Shown in pieces: positions 1 to 10,326 of a DNA stretch of 64,000 bases. A program made the translations under genes and the position numbers. Below the pieces are notes generated by a model. That model was not told the origin of the DNA and did not search any database. It was given only the letters and a program-made list of their open reading frames with translations. This stretch comes from an uncultured Gammaproteobacteria bacterium (lineage in GTDB: Bacteria; Pseudomonadota; Gammaproteobacteria; GCA-001735895), in assembly GCA_947259485.1 (NCBI GenBank), contig CAMYLU010000020.1, positions 1-64,000 of the forward strand. The letters run 5' to 3'. The first letter of the stretch is position 1, and every line of letters begins with the position of its first letter.

Positions 1-17
1 GAACCTATTTCGCCGTA

Positions 18-58
18 ATACCCGAAAATTCAAAAAATTTTTTGAAATCGTTCGGTAT
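18..58. repeat. Long imperfect inverted repeat before leuS
   Basis: The core at 29-46 is a perfect 18-base palindrome made of A6 next to T6 flanked by TTC/GAA. Outer arms at 18-26 and 51-58 also pair, with one bulged C. It could be a terminator for a gene ending left of the window or a cruciform-type site; the A/T tracts would serve either strand. I see no gene in bases 1-135. Confidence 0.5.
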
Positions 59-135
59 AGCAACCAATCCCGGTAACATTTCTTTAGTTTGATCCTGCGC
101 TAGGTTATCCTCCGCTTTTTCATTCGCTAGACCCT

Positions 136-2583
136 ATGGACCCCTACGACCCAAAATCCCTGGAAGCTGAAGCGCAACAATTCTGGGCCGACAACGGTGT
201 TTTCGAAGTCACCGAAGACCCGGCCAGGGAAAGTTATTATTGCCTGTGCATGTTTCCCTACCCGAGCGGCAAACTGCATATCGGCCACGTGCGCAACTAC
301 ACCATCGGCGATGTGATTTCGCGCTTCAAGCGGATGCTCGGCTTTAACGTGCTGCAACCCATGGGATGGGATGCTTTTGGCATGCCGGCCGAGAACGCGG
401 CGATTAAAAACAATGTGCCGCCGGCCAGCTGGACCTACCAGAATATCGACTATATGCGCGGGCAGCTGAAATTGCTCGGCTTTGGTTATGACTGGAAACG
501 GGAGCTGGCGACCTGCAAGCCCGAGTATTACCGCTGGGAGCAGTGGCTGTTCACGCGCCTGATGGAAAAAGGTATTGCCTACAAGAAAACGGCACCGGTC
601 AACTGGTGCCCGGTTGATCAAACCGTACTCGCCAACGAACAGGTAATAGATGGGCGTTGCTGGCGTTGCGACAACGAGGTCGAGCGTCGTGAAATCGCGC
701 AGTGGTTCCTGAAAATCACCGATTATGCGGATGAGTTGCTGGCCGATCTCGACAAGGTCGAATGGCCTGAACAGGTCAAGACCATGCAGCGCAACTGGAT
801 CGGGCGTTCCGAGGGCATGGAGGTCGAGTTTGAAGTGCCCGGCCATGACTCGTTGATGATATACACCACTCGCCCGGACACGCTATACGGCGCGACCTTC
901 ATGGCAATTGCGGCCGAGCACCCGCTGGCGCTGAAGGCGGCCGAACAAAATCCCGAAGTCGCCGAATTCATCGAAGCCTGCCGCAAGACCAATACCTCGG
1001 AGGCTGCACTCGAGAAAATGGAAAAGCTCGGCATGGCAATTGGAATCAACGCCATCAACCCCGTCAATGGCGAACAGATTCCGATCTGGATCGCGAACTT
1101 CGTGCTGATGGGATACGGAACCGGTGCGATTATGTCGGTGCCGGGTCACGATCAGCGGGACTGGGAATTTGCGCGCAAGTATGGCATCGAAATTCGTCAG
1201 GTGGTCGAGCCTGCCGATGGCAGCGCCATCGATCTTGAAGCGGGATCGTTCGTCACCAAGGAAGGGCGCGGATGTAATTCCGATATTTTAGACGGGCTCG
1301 ATTTCGAAGCGGCGTTCAACCGCATCGCAGATCACATCGAGGCGCAGGGTAAGGGCAGTCGCCAGGTTAATTACCGCTTGCGCGACTGGGGTGTGTCGCG
1401 GCAACGTTACTGGGGTGCTCCGATACCGGTCATTAATTGCCCAGCCTGTGGTAATTTGCCGGTGCCGGAAGCCGACCTGCCCGTAGTGCTGCCCGAGGAC
1501 GTCGAATTCGAGGGCATCGGCTCGCCGATCAAGAAAATGGATTCGTTTAAAAAGATAAGCTGCCCGCAATGCGGTGGGCCGGCCGAGCGCGAAACCGATA
1601 CCTTTGATACCTTTATGGAATCCTCGTGGTACCAGGAGCGCTTTTGCTGCCCGGATCAGAACGAGGCGATGCTGGACGCTCGCGCTGGTTACTGGAGCCC
1701 GGTAGACCTTTATATCGGTGGCATCGAGCATGCCATCCTGCATTTACTCTATGCCCGCTTCTATCACAAGCTGATGCGTGATGAAGGCCTGATCGAGTCC
1801 AGCGAACCCTTTAACCGCCTGCTGACCCAGGGCATGGTGCTGAAAGACGGTAGCAAGATGTCGAAGTCGAAGGGTAATACCATCGATCCGCAGGACTTGA
1901 TCGACCGTTACGGAGCCGACACGGTGCGCCTGTTCATCATGTTTGCATCGCCCCCGGAGCAATCACTGGACTGGTCGGATACCGGTGTCGAAGGTGCCTA
2001 TCGATTTCTCAAGCGCTTGTGGACGGCAGTGCAGGAACATATCGCGGATGACATCGATACGGCCTCATTCGATAAGCATTCGCTCAATGATGATCAAAAG
2101 GCGATGCGCCTCAAGCTGCACGAAACCATCAACAAGGTTAGCGATGATTTCGATCGTCGCCTGACCTTCAACACCGCGATTGCTGCAAATATGGAACTGC
2201 TCAATAGCGTAACCCGGTTCGAGGATGATTCGGTCCCGGGCAGGGCAATCCGCCAGGAAGTTTTTGATAGCATGGTGTTGATGCTGGCGCCGATTATTCC
2301 GCATATCTGTCACCGTTTGTGGCGGGACCTGGGTCATGACAGCCTGATAATCGATCATCGCTGGCCCGAAGTCGACGCAGCTGCACTGGTTCAGGACAGT
2401 ATCGAAATGGTAATCCAGGTAAACGGAAAGCTTAGGGGCAAGATGCAGGTGGGCGTCGATGCCGAGCGCGATGCCTGCGAGGTTGCCGCCCTGGAAAATG
2501 ACCAGGTGCTGCGCTTCATCGGCGATAATCCGGTCAAGAAAGTCATCGTGGTCCCGGGAAAACTGGTCAATATTGTGATTTGA
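136..2583 (+). CDS. leuS: Leucyl-tRNA synthetase
   Basis: Class I aminoacyl-tRNA synthetase that charges tRNA-Leu in the cytoplasm. The 815-residue product is slightly shorter than E. coli LeuRS (860) but complete. The HIGH signature is at residues 48-51 and KMSKS at 574-578. Between them lies the CP1 editing domain with its threonine-rich stretch ([10 protein letters not shown]), and a C-rich zinc-binding insert follows. The ATG at 136 gives an N terminus that aligns with the family ([10 protein letters not shown], then the VTED and YYCL motifs); no strong Shine-Dalgarno is visible. lptE follows after 7 bases, the usual gammaproteobacterial arrangement, so the two are probably co-transcribed. 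Confidence 0.97.
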   Translation: MDPYDPKSLEAEAQQFWADNGVFEVTEDPARESYYCLCMFPYPSGKLHIGHVRNYTIGDVISRFKRMLGFNVLQPMGWDAFGMPAENAAIKNNVPPASWTYQNIDYMRGQLKLLGFGYDWKRELATCKPEYYRWEQWLFTRLMEKGIAYKKTAPVNWCPVDQTVLANEQVIDGRCWRCDNEVERREIAQWFLKITDYADELLADLDKVEWPEQVKTMQRNWIGRSEGMEVEFEVPGHDSLMIYTTRPDTLYGATFMAIAAEHPLALKAAEQNPEVAEFIEACRKTNTSEAALEKMEKLGMAIGINAINPVNGEQIPIWIANFVLMGYGTGAIMSVPGHDQRDWEFARKYGIEIRQVVEPADGSAIDLEAGSFVTKEGRGCNSDILDGLDFEAAFNRIADHIEAQGKGSRQVNYRLRDWGVSRQRYWGAPIPVINCPACGNLPVPEADLPVVLPEDVEFEGIGSPIKKMDSFKKISCPQCGGPAERETDTFDTFMESSWYQERFCCPDQNEAMLDARAGYWSPVDLYIGGIEHAILHLLYARFYHKLMRDEGLIESSEPFNRLLTQGMVLKDGSKMSKSKGNTIDPQDLIDRYGADTVRLFIMFASPPEQSLDWSDTGVEGAYRFLKRLWTAVQEHIADDIDTASFDKHSLNDDQKAMRLKLHETINKVSDDFDRRLTFNTAIAANMELLNSVTRFEDDSVPGRAIRQEVFDSMVLMLAPIIPHICHRLWRDLGHDSLIIDHRWPEVDAAALVQDSIEMVIQVNGKLRGKMQVGVDAERDACEVAALENDQVLRFIGDNPVKKVIVVPGKLVNIVI

Positions 2584-2590
2584 TAAAACC

Positions 2591-3085
2591 GTGAATACCA
2601 CCGTTATCCGCTTTGTTATTGTCCTGTTAATTACTGCTGTTCTTGCCGCCTGCGGGTTCAGGCTGGCCGGAACCGCGAATCTGCCGCAACAGCTGTCCTC
2701 GATAACCCTGCTAACCAGTGGCTTCGACAAGCAACAGCAGGATGCCCTGCGTTTGCAGCTTACCCGTGCCGGGGCCGAGCTCAAAAACCCGGACGATCCC
2801 GATGCGGTTAAGTTAACCGTGTCTTTGAAGGCATTGCCCGATCGCCGGCTGGTTACCAGTGCCCGCGACGGCAAGACGGTAGAGCGCCTGGCGCGCAGCC
2901 TCGATTTCAGTTTGCGTGCCGCTGACGGCGAAATGCTGGTACCAACCAGAACCCTTGTGCAGCAAAACGATATCGTCCTCGATGACGATAACCTGCTTGC
3001 CTCGAGCAAGGAGAAGGCCAGCGTGCTCGGAGATCTACAGCAGGACTTGTTTGAGCAGCTAATTCGTCAACTAAAACGCATTTAA
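2591..3085 (+). CDS. lptE: LPS-assembly lipoprotein LptE
   Basis: Outer-membrane lipoprotein that plugs the LptD barrel and helps insert lipopolysaccharide at the cell surface. The 164-residue product starts at a GTG 7 bases after leuS. It has a hydrophobic signal sequence ending in a lipobox (LAAC, Cys at about residue 21), followed by GFRLAG, the typical start of mature LptE. Size and position after leuS fit the family. In Pseudomonas-like genomes holA follows directly; here holA lies about 5 kb downstream, behind an accessory insert. Confidence 0.9.
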   Translation: MNTTVIRFVIVLLITAVLAACGFRLAGTANLPQQLSSITLLTSGFDKQQQDALRLQLTRAGAELKNPDDPDAVKLTVSLKALPDRRLVTSARDGKTVERLARSLDFSLRAADGEMLVPTRTLVQQNDIVLDDDNLLASSKEKASVLGDLQQDLFEQLIRQLKRI

Positions 3086-3098
3086 ATTCGTAGTTAAA

Positions 3099-3127
3099 TT
3101 TACCCGCTGCCAACAAGGGTTTATAAT
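3099..3127 (+). promoter_or_regulatory. Putative sigma70 promoter of the Sel1/VWA/ABC operon
   Basis: TTTACC at 3099-3104, a 17-base spacer and a perfect TATAAT at 3122-3127. A small hairpin (CCCGC/GCGGG at 3148-3152 and 3158-3162) lies in the presumed 5' leader before the ATG at 3195. This suggests the insert has its own transcription start independent of leuS-lptE. Confidence 0.55.
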
Positions 3128-3194
3128 TTGCCGAATCAGGCCGGCATCCCGCTAATCGCGGGTCGGAAAAGCATCGCTAAACGTCGAAAAAAAT

Positions 3195-3845
3195 ATGTCT
3201 GAATTAAATGAAGATGGAACATCTGCAGCCCGCAACCCGTTAATCTGGATTTCGCTGGTCGTTATCGGCCTTATCATTTTCGTGCTCCTGAGCGGAGATC
3301 GGGACTTGAGGCTGCCCGGTGCAGATTCGGGTGAAGCCGGTGAGGCCTCGACTGAAACCCTTGAGACCGCTACCACAGCGATCGCCAGTGTTGAAGCCAC
3401 AACAACTATCGAGGGTGATGGAGCCGCGGGAACTATTGAGCGCAGCCTGCTGGTGCAACCGGGGATGCGCGCTCGCGAATACATCAAGGACCTGCGTGAT
3501 CAGGGTAAACCCTACCCGTTTGCGAAGATTTATGAAAAGGCGCAAAACTTTATGCAGGAAGGCAGCCTTGCCGATGCACACCTGCTTTATTTTTTCGCCG
3601 CGCGTGAAGACCATGTGCCGTCAATCATGAAGCTGGCTGAAATGTCGGACCCGACCCTGTTTCGTGCCGAGAATGCGCTGATGGATGATGCCGACGTAAT
3701 CCAGGCCTACAAATGGTATCGAAAGGCTGCCGATATGGGCCACCAGCTGGCCAGCGAGCGTGTCGACGGCTTGCAGCAATGGGCCAGCAACGCCGCCGAA
3801 AATGGAAATCCTAATGCGAGGCAGTTGCTACTTAACTTTCGATAG
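3195..3845 (+). CDS. Membrane-anchored Sel1-like repeat protein
   Basis: A 216-residue protein of unknown specific role. Residues about 15-35 form one hydrophobic segment preceded by a short polar N terminus, so it is likely a type II inner-membrane protein with a periplasmic C-terminal part. A Ser/Thr/Glu/Ala-rich linker follows (about 40-85). The C-terminal half has Sel1/TPR-like helical repeats; the clearest is AYKWYRKAADMGHQLA near residue 175. Such repeats usually bind partner proteins. It is the first gene after a good promoter and lies 31 bases upstream of the VWA protein gene, with which it probably forms an operon. I infer an accessory or scaffold role for the downstream VWA/ABC proteins. 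Confidence 0.75.
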   Translation: MSELNEDGTSAARNPLIWISLVVIGLIIFVLLSGDRDLRLPGADSGEAGEASTETLETATTAIASVEATTTIEGDGAAGTIERSLLVQPGMRAREYIKDLRDQGKPYPFAKIYEKAQNFMQEGSLADAHLLYFFAAREDHVPSIMKLAEMSDPTLFRAENALMDDADVIQAYKWYRKAADMGHQLASERVDGLQQWASNAAENGNPNARQLLLNFR

Positions 3846-3876
3846 GTGAATTAATGAACGAGGAATTAAGAAACCA

Positions 3877-5808
3877 ATGATAAAAACCCTGATGATGGTT
3901 TTACTGCTAGCCCTGGGCGGTAGTCTTGCCGCGGCCGATAAGCCCCTGTTGATGGATGGCAAGAAAACGCTGTTTCAACGGGTTCTCAGCGTGCCCGATG
4001 CGCGCCTTTACGAAGCACCGGAGGGCGCGGCAACCTCCAGTGCGGTTATCCCGTTCAGCGTACTCTATGTATATGAGAAGGAGGGCGACTGGATCAAGGT
4101 TGGCTACAATAGTTTCGGGCAGACCGCGGGCTGGGTTAAGAGCGATAAGGCCATCGACTGGAACCAGGCGCTGACGCTGTCGTTCAAGGATTCCCAGGAT
4201 ATGCAGCGGGTGATGATGTTCAACAGCAAAAACGACCTGGAGCGACTGGTCAGCGATTACGACAAGGAGGGCTACCAGACGCTTTACGAGTCGGCCGTAA
4301 CTGGCGCCATTGCGAAGGATTCCCCGATTGTCGCGATCCAGCCTGAAGCCCATCTTGAAATCAGGGACAACTTCTACCTGGTTCCGATCAAGCAACACGA
4401 AGACGTTTATCTCGGTAACGAGCAGGCGCGCCTGCTGAAAATTGCCAGTGTCCCGCTCGATGACTCGGCGCCAAAAGCCGAGCTCGCGGCTATCGGTTCC
4501 AGCAGTCGCAGCTATCGCAGCGGTATCCACTTCGTTATTGATTCTACCCAGTCGATGGGTCCCTATATCGACCGCACCCGGGAAGCTGTGGAAAAGGTTT
4601 ATTCCGCGATCGAGAAACAGGGATTAACCAGCCACGTCGGTTTCGGCCTCACCGCTTATCGCGATAATATCGACCAGAGACCCGAGCTTGAATACCTGAC
4701 CCGTCGTTATGTCAGCCTGCAGGAAGGCTCCAATGCCAAGCAGTTCCTCGACAGTGTCAATTCACTGAGCCCGGCAGAGATATCGAGCCGTGATTTCCGT
4801 GAAGATGCTTATGCCGGCGTTAAATCGGCAATAGAAGATACCGACTGGGACAAGTTTGACGCGCGTTACGTGGTCCTGATTACCGACGCGAGCCCGCGTG
4901 AAAGCCGTGATTCGCTGGGTGCGACCCGGCTAAGCGCACAGGCGTTACGCCAGTTTGCTTTTGACCGGGGGATTTCGATCTGGGTGTTGCATTTGCGTAC
5001 TCCCGCGGCCTCGGCAGATCATGAAAAGGCAGAATCCATTTACAAGGAATTGTCCTATTTCCCCGGCATAGGTGATTTCTACTACGGTGTCAGGCTGGGC
5101 GAGGTTGACCAGTTCGGTAACGTGCTGGAAGTACTGGCCAATCAAATTACGCAACAGGTGCTGGCAACCACCAATGGTGTGCCGCCCCTGCCAGTTCCGG
5201 GGCAGAACTCCGCTCAAACCGAGCTCGCACAGTTACAGGACCGGGTCGCAAAGCTTGGCAACGCATTGCGCATGCGTTATCTGCAGAAAGAATCGGGGCA
5301 GCCCCCGCCCGCGGTATTTGACGCCTGGATGGTGGATCGCGACTTTTTCAATCCCGAACGCTCGGCAGTGGATGTACGTGTCCTGCTAACCCGTGATCAA
5401 CTCAGTGATCTGAAGAATGTCATGCAACAGGTGCTGGAACTCGCCGAAGAGGGCGTGCTCAGTCCGCAGAATTTCATCGACGATTTGAAAAGCCTCGCCG
5501 CGACCGTCAGCCGTGACCCTTCGTCGGTTGCGGGAGCCACCTCGGGAGCCGGCGCAAATCTCGCCGACATGGGTTACATGCGCGAATATATCGAAGACCT
5601 GCCCTACACCGGTGAGGTGATGGACCTGACATTGGAAACCTGGGAAGAATGGTCAGCCAAGGGGCAGATAGAATTTATGTACCGGCTCGAGGGCAAGATC
5701 AATTATTACCAGGCTTTGCATGATCATACCGATCTCTGGGTCACCCCGGGTGGCGGACCGGTTAACGGCAACTCGGTTTTCCCGGTTGCGCTTGATCTGC
5801 TGCCCTAG
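3877..5808 (+). CDS. Secreted SH3-like and von Willebrand A domain protein
   Basis: A 643-residue exported protein. A signal peptide occupies residues 1-20 (cleavage near SLAAA). An SH3b-like domain covers about 36-90 (YEKEGDWIKV, AGWVKSDK). A von Willebrand A domain spans about 215-430 with a MIDAS start DSTQS at residues 222-226 and a later LITDASP strand. The C-terminal 200 residues are helical and unassigned. The periplasmic part of the T6SS-linked kinase PpkA also carries a VWA domain, and its operon encodes an ABC transporter (TagT/TagS), as here. This protein has no kinase domain. The ATG at 3877 follows GAGGAA and overlaps the stop of an eight-codon ORF (3854-3880), possibly chance. 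Function is inferred: a periplasmic ligand or envelope sensor. Confidence 0.85.
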   Translation: MIKTLMMVLLLALGGSLAAADKPLLMDGKKTLFQRVLSVPDARLYEAPEGAATSSAVIPFSVLYVYEKEGDWIKVGYNSFGQTAGWVKSDKAIDWNQALTLSFKDSQDMQRVMMFNSKNDLERLVSDYDKEGYQTLYESAVTGAIAKDSPIVAIQPEAHLEIRDNFYLVPIKQHEDVYLGNEQARLLKIASVPLDDSAPKAELAAIGSSSRSYRSGIHFVIDSTQSMGPYIDRTREAVEKVYSAIEKQGLTSHVGFGLTAYRDNIDQRPELEYLTRRYVSLQEGSNAKQFLDSVNSLSPAEISSRDFREDAYAGVKSAIEDTDWDKFDARYVVLITDASPRESRDSLGATRLSAQALRQFAFDRGISIWVLHLRTPAASADHEKAESIYKELSYFPGIGDFYYGVRLGEVDQFGNVLEVLANQITQQVLATTNGVPPLPVPGQNSAQTELAQLQDRVAKLGNALRMRYLQKESGQPPPAVFDAWMVDRDFFNPERSAVDVRVLLTRDQLSDLKNVMQQVLELAEEGVLSPQNFIDDLKSLAATVSRDPSSVAGATSGAGANLADMGYMREYIEDLPYTGEVMDLTLETWEEWSAKGQIEFMYRLEGKINYYQALHDHTDLWVTPGGGPVNGNSVFPVALDLLP

Positions 5809-5824
5809 CGTTTAGCAGTTTTAA

Positions 5825-6550
5825 GTGACCATTGTTTACAGGCTAAAGAATGTCGTCAAGGAACGGCTCATCGATGGCGTCGGCTTTCGTCTCATGGTCC
5901 CTGACATCCAGATCAGTGCGAAGGAAAACATCGCGTTGATCGGGCATAGCGGCTGTGGCAAGAGTACCTTGCTGGATATACTCGCACTCATTTCAAAACC
6001 CGATTCGCTCGATCAAATGAGCCTGCATCCCGTGGATGGTGACAGCCATGACGTCGCCAAACTCTGGGAACAGGACAAGCAGAGCATGTTATCCCAGATC
6101 AGGAAGCAACATATCGGTTACGTACTGCAGTCGGGTGGGCTGCTGCCTTACCTGACCGTCAGGGAAAATATCGAGCTGCCGAGAAAATTGCTGAATCTGC
6201 CTGATGATGATTCGATCAAGTCAATATCCAGGGTACTGGGAATAGATCGTCAGCTCGACAAGTTACCGGGCCTGCTCTCTGCTGGAGAACGTCAGCGTGC
6301 CTCGTTCGCGCGAGCGCTGTCCCACCGCCCCTCGATTCTGATCGCCGATGAACCGACCGCGGCCCTGGACCCGATTACCGCGCAAAAAATCATGGCGGTG
6401 GTGATGGAAGTCATCAGGGGACTTAATATTACCCTGATAACAGCCAGCCATGACTGGGCGGGCGTTTACAAGATGGAATTACGCACCTTGAAGCAGGAGT
6501 CTGAAGTGATAGAGGATGGCAATGTTTACCAATCGAGGTTTTGTGACTGA
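5825..6550 (+). CDS. ABC transporter ATP-binding protein (LolD/TagT type)
   Basis: A 241-residue ATPase of the MacB/LolD/FtsE class. Walker A is GHSGCGKST (residues 40-48), the Q-loop is around YVLQSGG, the signature is LSAGERQ (151-157), Walker B has D175-E176, and the H-loop is ASHD. It starts at a GTG 16 bases after the VWA gene and overlaps the permease by one base (TGATG), so the pair is translationally coupled. In this class ATP hydrolysis drives mechanical transmission across the membrane rather than classical import. Next to a VWA protein it most resembles TagT of the PpkA pathway. A LolD-like lipoprotein-release role is the alternative, but lolC/lolE-type context is absent. Confidence 0.88.
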   Translation: MTIVYRLKNVVKERLIDGVGFRLMVPDIQISAKENIALIGHSGCGKSTLLDILALISKPDSLDQMSLHPVDGDSHDVAKLWEQDKQSMLSQIRKQHIGYVLQSGGLLPYLTVRENIELPRKLLNLPDDDSIKSISRVLGIDRQLDKLPGLLSAGERQRASFARALSHRPSILIADEPTAALDPITAQKIMAVVMEVIRGLNITLITASHDWAGVYKMELRTLKQESEVIEDGNVYQSRFCD

Positions 6551-7761
6551 TGGCGCAGATCTCCAGTATTGTTCGACTCAGTTTCCGTGACTACAGCCAC
6601 GAGTGGCGCATGTCCGGTTGTTTTATCCTCGCCCTGGCCTCGGTGCTCGCACCGATGATGATTTTGTTTGGCCTCAAGTTTGGCATTGTCAGCACCATGC
6701 TTGATCAGCTGATCGAGAACCCGACAAATCGCGAAATTAAACCGGTCGGCAGCGGTCGCTATAACGATGCCTGGATCGATCGCTTTCGCGAGCGAGCCGA
6801 CGTTGAATTCATCATCCCGAAAACCCGTGCCCTGGCCGCAACCATACAGTTAAAAAGCGATACCGCAAACCGTATTCTGTCGACCGAGTTACTGGCCACG
6901 GCGAAGGGCGACCCGTTGCTTTCGAGATCAAGCAGTTTCCCCGAGGGTTATGACCAGGTTATTCTGAGCCAGAGCGCAGCGAAAAAACTTAACGTCGATC
7001 TCGGAGATGAAATCGACGGTAGCCTGGCGCGTCAGTTCCAGGGCAAGCGCGAGCGGGTGCATTTACCGATCAAGGTTATCGATATCGCTGATGTCGGGGT
7101 CACCTCGCGTAATGTCGCTTTCGTCAACCTGGATTTACTGATCGCCAGTGAGCTGTTCAAGGATGGACGTGCTGTCAAGGATCTCTCCTGGGGGGGTGAT
7201 AGCGAGGCATCAACCGAGCGAATCTATCCTTCGTTTCGGCTCTATGCGCGTTCAATCTACGATGTAGAAAAGCTGGTGAATGATCTCGAGAAAGAGGGTG
7301 CCAAGATTAAAGCCAATGTTGCTGAAATTGCCACCGTACAATCGATTGATCAGAACCTGACTGTCATATTCTGGATTATCGCCTGTGTCGGGGCTATTGG
7401 ATTTTCATTTTCGCTGGGTGCGAGCTTGTGGGCCAATGTTGATCGAAAGCGCAAGGAACTGAGCGTGTTAAGACTGGTCGGATTTAAAAGCGGGCGGATC
7501 GTCATGTTTCCCGTTCTGCAATCGTTTTACACCGCCATACTCGGGTGGTTGCTCGCGGTTCTCGTCTATCTCGGTTTTGAACACCTGATCAATTTCTTTC
7601 TGGCCCCACGGCTTAATCTTGATCGCGCCCTGTGTTTTCTGCTCACCGAGCATTTCCTGTGGGCTTTAGGATTGACAGTCGTCGTCGCCATTTTTGCCGC
7701 CATACTGGGTGGCGCCCGGGCCGCCGGTATCGAGCCGTCCGAAGGCTTGCGTGAAATCTAA
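6550..7761 (+). CDS. FtsX/MacB-type ABC permease
   Basis: A 403-residue membrane protein with one N-terminal transmembrane helix (about 20-42), a roughly 220-residue periplasmic domain, and three C-terminal helices (about 275-300, 320-345, 370-395). This is the four-helix topology of MacB, LolC/E, FtsX and TagS. The last loop before the C terminus ends GIEPSEGLREI, typical of the family. It overlaps the ATPase stop by one base. Function is inferred: with the ATPase it forms a type VII ABC complex that could transmit or respond to the state of the periplasmic VWA protein. The operon ends here at a perfect palindrome. Confidence 0.87.
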   Translation: MAQISSIVRLSFRDYSHEWRMSGCFILALASVLAPMMILFGLKFGIVSTMLDQLIENPTNREIKPVGSGRYNDAWIDRFRERADVEFIIPKTRALAATIQLKSDTANRILSTELLATAKGDPLLSRSSSFPEGYDQVILSQSAAKKLNVDLGDEIDGSLARQFQGKRERVHLPIKVIDIADVGVTSRNVAFVNLDLLIASELFKDGRAVKDLSWGGDSEASTERIYPSFRLYARSIYDVEKLVNDLEKEGAKIKANVAEIATVQSIDQNLTVIFWIIACVGAIGFSFSLGASLWANVDRKRKELSVLRLVGFKSGRIVMFPVLQSFYTAILGWLLAVLVYLGFEHLINFFLAPRLNLDRALCFLLTEHFLWALGLTVVVAIFAAILGGARAAGIEPSEGLREI

Positions 7762-7764
7762 AAA

Positions 7765-7784
7765 ATGTAGGATCGATCCTACAT
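7765..7784. promoter_or_regulatory. Perfect 20-bp palindrome after the ABC permease
   Basis: A loop-free perfect inverted repeat centred on GATC (ATGTAGGATC and its complement) begins 3 bases after the permease stop. There is no T tract on the + strand, so it looks more like a dimeric protein-binding site than an intrinsic terminator. No regulator can be assigned. Confidence 0.45.
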
Positions 7785-7825
7785 AAACGGTTGCCCGGGA
7801 TTACAAATCAAGTCGCCTAACAGCG

Positions 7826-7854
7826 TAGAGTCAGGATCTCCGAAACTCTATAAT
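7826..7854 (+). promoter_or_regulatory. Weak candidate promoter before the 7969 terminator
   Basis: A perfect TATAAT lies at 7849-7854, but the hexamer 17 bases upstream (TAGAGT) is poor. If used, transcription would start near 7861 and run about 140 bases to the strong terminator at 7969-8004, giving a short RNA. That transcript is only a possibility. Confidence 0.25.
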
Positions 7855-7968
7855 TCAGGACGTGCCGGTATGGATGCAGGCAAAGGAGATGTTAATAAAT
7901 ATTTTTATTGCATCAAAGGCAGGAAGCCTTGCAGGAAGCCGTTGGATCAAGTATGCAGGTAATCTTTG

Positions 7969-8004
7969 GGTCCTCGCACCTTCACCGGTCGAGGACCTTT
8001 TTTT
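7969..8004 (+). terminator. Intrinsic terminator upstream of holA
   Basis: An 8-bp stem GGTCCTCG/CGAGGACC (7969-7976 and 7990-7997), extendable by ACC/GGT across one bulged C, is followed by seven T (7998-8004). It would stop transcription from the ABC operon, or of a short RNA started near 7861, before holA at 8055. Confidence 0.8.
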
Positions 8005-8054
8005 GTTCTGCTGCCACGCTCTTTACAGAACCGTATTGTGGTAGCATTCGCCGC

Positions 8055-9028
8055 ATGCAAGCCTCCCAGATCACGCAGGATATTAAACCCGTATATCTGC
8101 TCGCCAGCGCCGAACCCTTATTGACTCGCGACTGGCTTGACGATGCACGTGATGCGCTGCGTGCAGCGGGTTTTGAAGACATTCTGAATCTGCAAACCGA
8201 TACCGGTTTCGATTGGCAGGAGCTACTACAGGAAGGCGATATGATGTCGCTGTTTTCAGAGCACAAATGCCGTATCGTGACCATGCCAACCGGGAAACCA
8301 GGGCAGGCCGGGAGCAAGGTTATTCAAAGTCTTTGTCAACAGCCGAGCGAAGGTAATGTTTATATCTTTTCGGTACCGGCGCTCGATCGGCAGTCCAGAA
8401 ACGCGAGCTGGTGCAAGGCGATACAGGCAGCGGGTAAGATTGTCGAGCTTAAACCGGTTTATGAAAATCAACTGGCCGACTGGTTATCCCTATTGACGAA
8501 GAAGAGGGTATCAAGTGGTACCTGTTGGCCGCAGACCAGGAGCTGGAAAAACTTTCGATACGATTTGCAGACCAGTCTGAGGTCGATTTCGAAACCATAG
8601 CGGCATCGGTTTCAGAGTCGTCGCGCTACAGTCATTTCCTGCTGGTCGATGCCTGTCTTGCTGGCAAAACCGGGCGCGCGCTGAAGATTCTGCATAGCCT
8701 CGAAGCAGAAGGCTATGCCACGGCACAGTTGCGTTGGGCATTGCAGAATTCGCTGCAACAACTGGATCGTCTCAAGCAGGCCCAGCGAGGTGGTTCGATT
8801 GGTGACCGCATCTGGCAGGAACTGCGCATCTGGGGAGCTAAACAGGGGCTTTACCAGGCCGCGTTAGCAAGACTCGGGGCTTCACGGATTGAGCGTTTGC
8901 TACAAAGCTGTGCTACATTAGATCGCCTCGGAAAGGGGCAACAGGACAGTGAATTATATGAGCAGGACTGGTTACAGGTAAAATCACTGGTTGCCGACTT
9001 CAGCGGCAATATTGGTAATAGATTATGA
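8055..9028 (+). pseudogene. holA: DNA polymerase III delta subunit, frameshifted as read here
   Basis: The delta subunit of the clamp loader opens the beta clamp during replication. The N-terminal part (from ATG 8055, MQASQITQDI) and the C-terminal part (reading frame through LLAADQELEKL to 9028) both match HolA but lie in different frames. The junction is between about 8484 and 8522. From the conserved ADW to the LLAA motif there are 38 bases, where relatives have about 80. The whole gene is 974 bases, roughly 43 short and not a multiple of three. Either a small out-of-frame deletion or a sequence error explains this. holA is normally essential, so an assembly or consensus error is quite possible. 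The end overlaps proA by 4 bases (ATGA), as in an intact operon. Confidence 0.8.
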
Positions 9029-10314
9029 GTGTTGCGTTACATAAAGAACAGGGTGCCAATCTGGGTCAGTACATGCTGCAGCTTGGGCAGTCGGCACGCG
9101 CGGCAGCTGCTGAACTCGCGCACGCAGAGCCACAGCATAAGAACCAGGCCTTACTCGCGATCGCGACGGTACTGGATCAACGTCGAGATTTTATTCTGCA
9201 GGAAAATAAAAAGGATCTTGAGGCGGCCAGTGTTAACCAGTTAAGTGCCGCGATGCTCGAACGACTTGAACTGGACCAGGCACGTATCGATGCGATGATC
9301 GAAGGATTGCAGCAGGTGGCAGGTCTCGCTGACCCGATCGGTGAAATCACCGAGTTACGCTATCGTCCCTCCGGTATCCAGGTGGGCAAGATGCGGGTAC
9401 CGCTGGGTGTTATCGGCATTATTTACGAATCAAGACCCAACGTGACAATCGACGCGGCGGCGTTATGCCTTAAATCCGGCAATGCAAGTATATTGCGTGG
9501 TGGTAAGGAAGCGCTGCATTCCAACCAGGCCATATACCAGTGTATTCAGCAGGGTCTGAAGCAAGCCGGTTTGATAGAGCATGCGGTCCAGGTAATTAAT
9601 ACCACCGACCGTGAAGCGGTCAGCCAGATGTTGAAGATGCATGACAGCATAGACGTGATCATTCCGCGCGGCGGCAAATCCCTGATCGAGCGTATTGCCG
9701 GTGAATCGATGATTCCAGTAATAAAGCACCTGGATGGCGTTTGTCATGTCTTTTTAGATGATCATGCTAATCTGCAAAAGGCGCTGGATATCGCCGTAAA
9801 CGCAAAAACCAGGCGCTATGGTGTGTGTAACGCGATGGAGACCCTGCTGGTGGCAGATGCGATTGCGGATCGTATTATGCCCGGTATCATCGAGCAAATG
9901 TCGGCCAGTGGGGTCGAGTTGCGTGGCTGCGATCGCAGTTGCCAGTTCGATGCTGCAAAAATTATTCCCGCCAGTGAAGATGACTGGTATACCGAATACC
10001 TGGCACCGATTTTATCGATTCGTATTGTCGATGGCCTCGAACAGGCGATCGAGCATATCAATCACTACGGTTCACATCACACCGATGCGATTGTCAGCGA
10101 AGACTATAGCCATACCCGCGAATTTACCCGTCGCGTCGACTCGAGTTCGGTCATGGTCAATGCGTCGCCCGGGTTTGCAGATGGTTTCGAATATGGCCTG
10201 GGCGCCGAGATCGGGATCAGCACCGATAAACTGCATGCCCGTGGACCGGTTGGGCTGGAAGGGTTAACTTCGCAGAAGTACGTTGTTTTCGGGGACGGAA
10301 ACGTACGTAGCTAG
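9025..10314 (+). CDS. proA: Glutamate-5-semialdehyde dehydrogenase (gamma-glutamyl phosphate reductase)
   Basis: Second step of proline synthesis: NADPH-dependent reduction of gamma-glutamyl phosphate to glutamate-5-semialdehyde in the cytoplasm. The 429 residues cover the whole family length. The catalytic cysteine is Cys268 in RYGVCNAME, and the conserved stretches YESRPNVT and LKSGNA are present. It overlaps holA by 4 bases and is followed 12 bases later by nadD, the common holA/proA-nadD-rsfS-rlmH order. proB is not in this window. Confidence 0.96.
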   Translation: MSVALHKEQGANLGQYMLQLGQSARAAAAELAHAEPQHKNQALLAIATVLDQRRDFILQENKKDLEAASVNQLSAAMLERLELDQARIDAMIEGLQQVAGLADPIGEITELRYRPSGIQVGKMRVPLGVIGIIYESRPNVTIDAAALCLKSGNASILRGGKEALHSNQAIYQCIQQGLKQAGLIEHAVQVINTTDREAVSQMLKMHDSIDVIIPRGGKSLIERIAGESMIPVIKHLDGVCHVFLDDHANLQKALDIAVNAKTRRYGVCNAMETLLVADAIADRIMPGIIEQMSASGVELRGCDRSCQFDAAKIIPASEDDWYTEYLAPILSIRIVDGLEQAIEHINHYGSHHTDAIVSEDYSHTREFTRRVDSSSVMVNASPGFADGFEYGLGAEIGISTDKLHARGPVGLEGLTSQKYVVFGDGNVRS

Positions 10315-10326
10315 TGCAGCACTAAG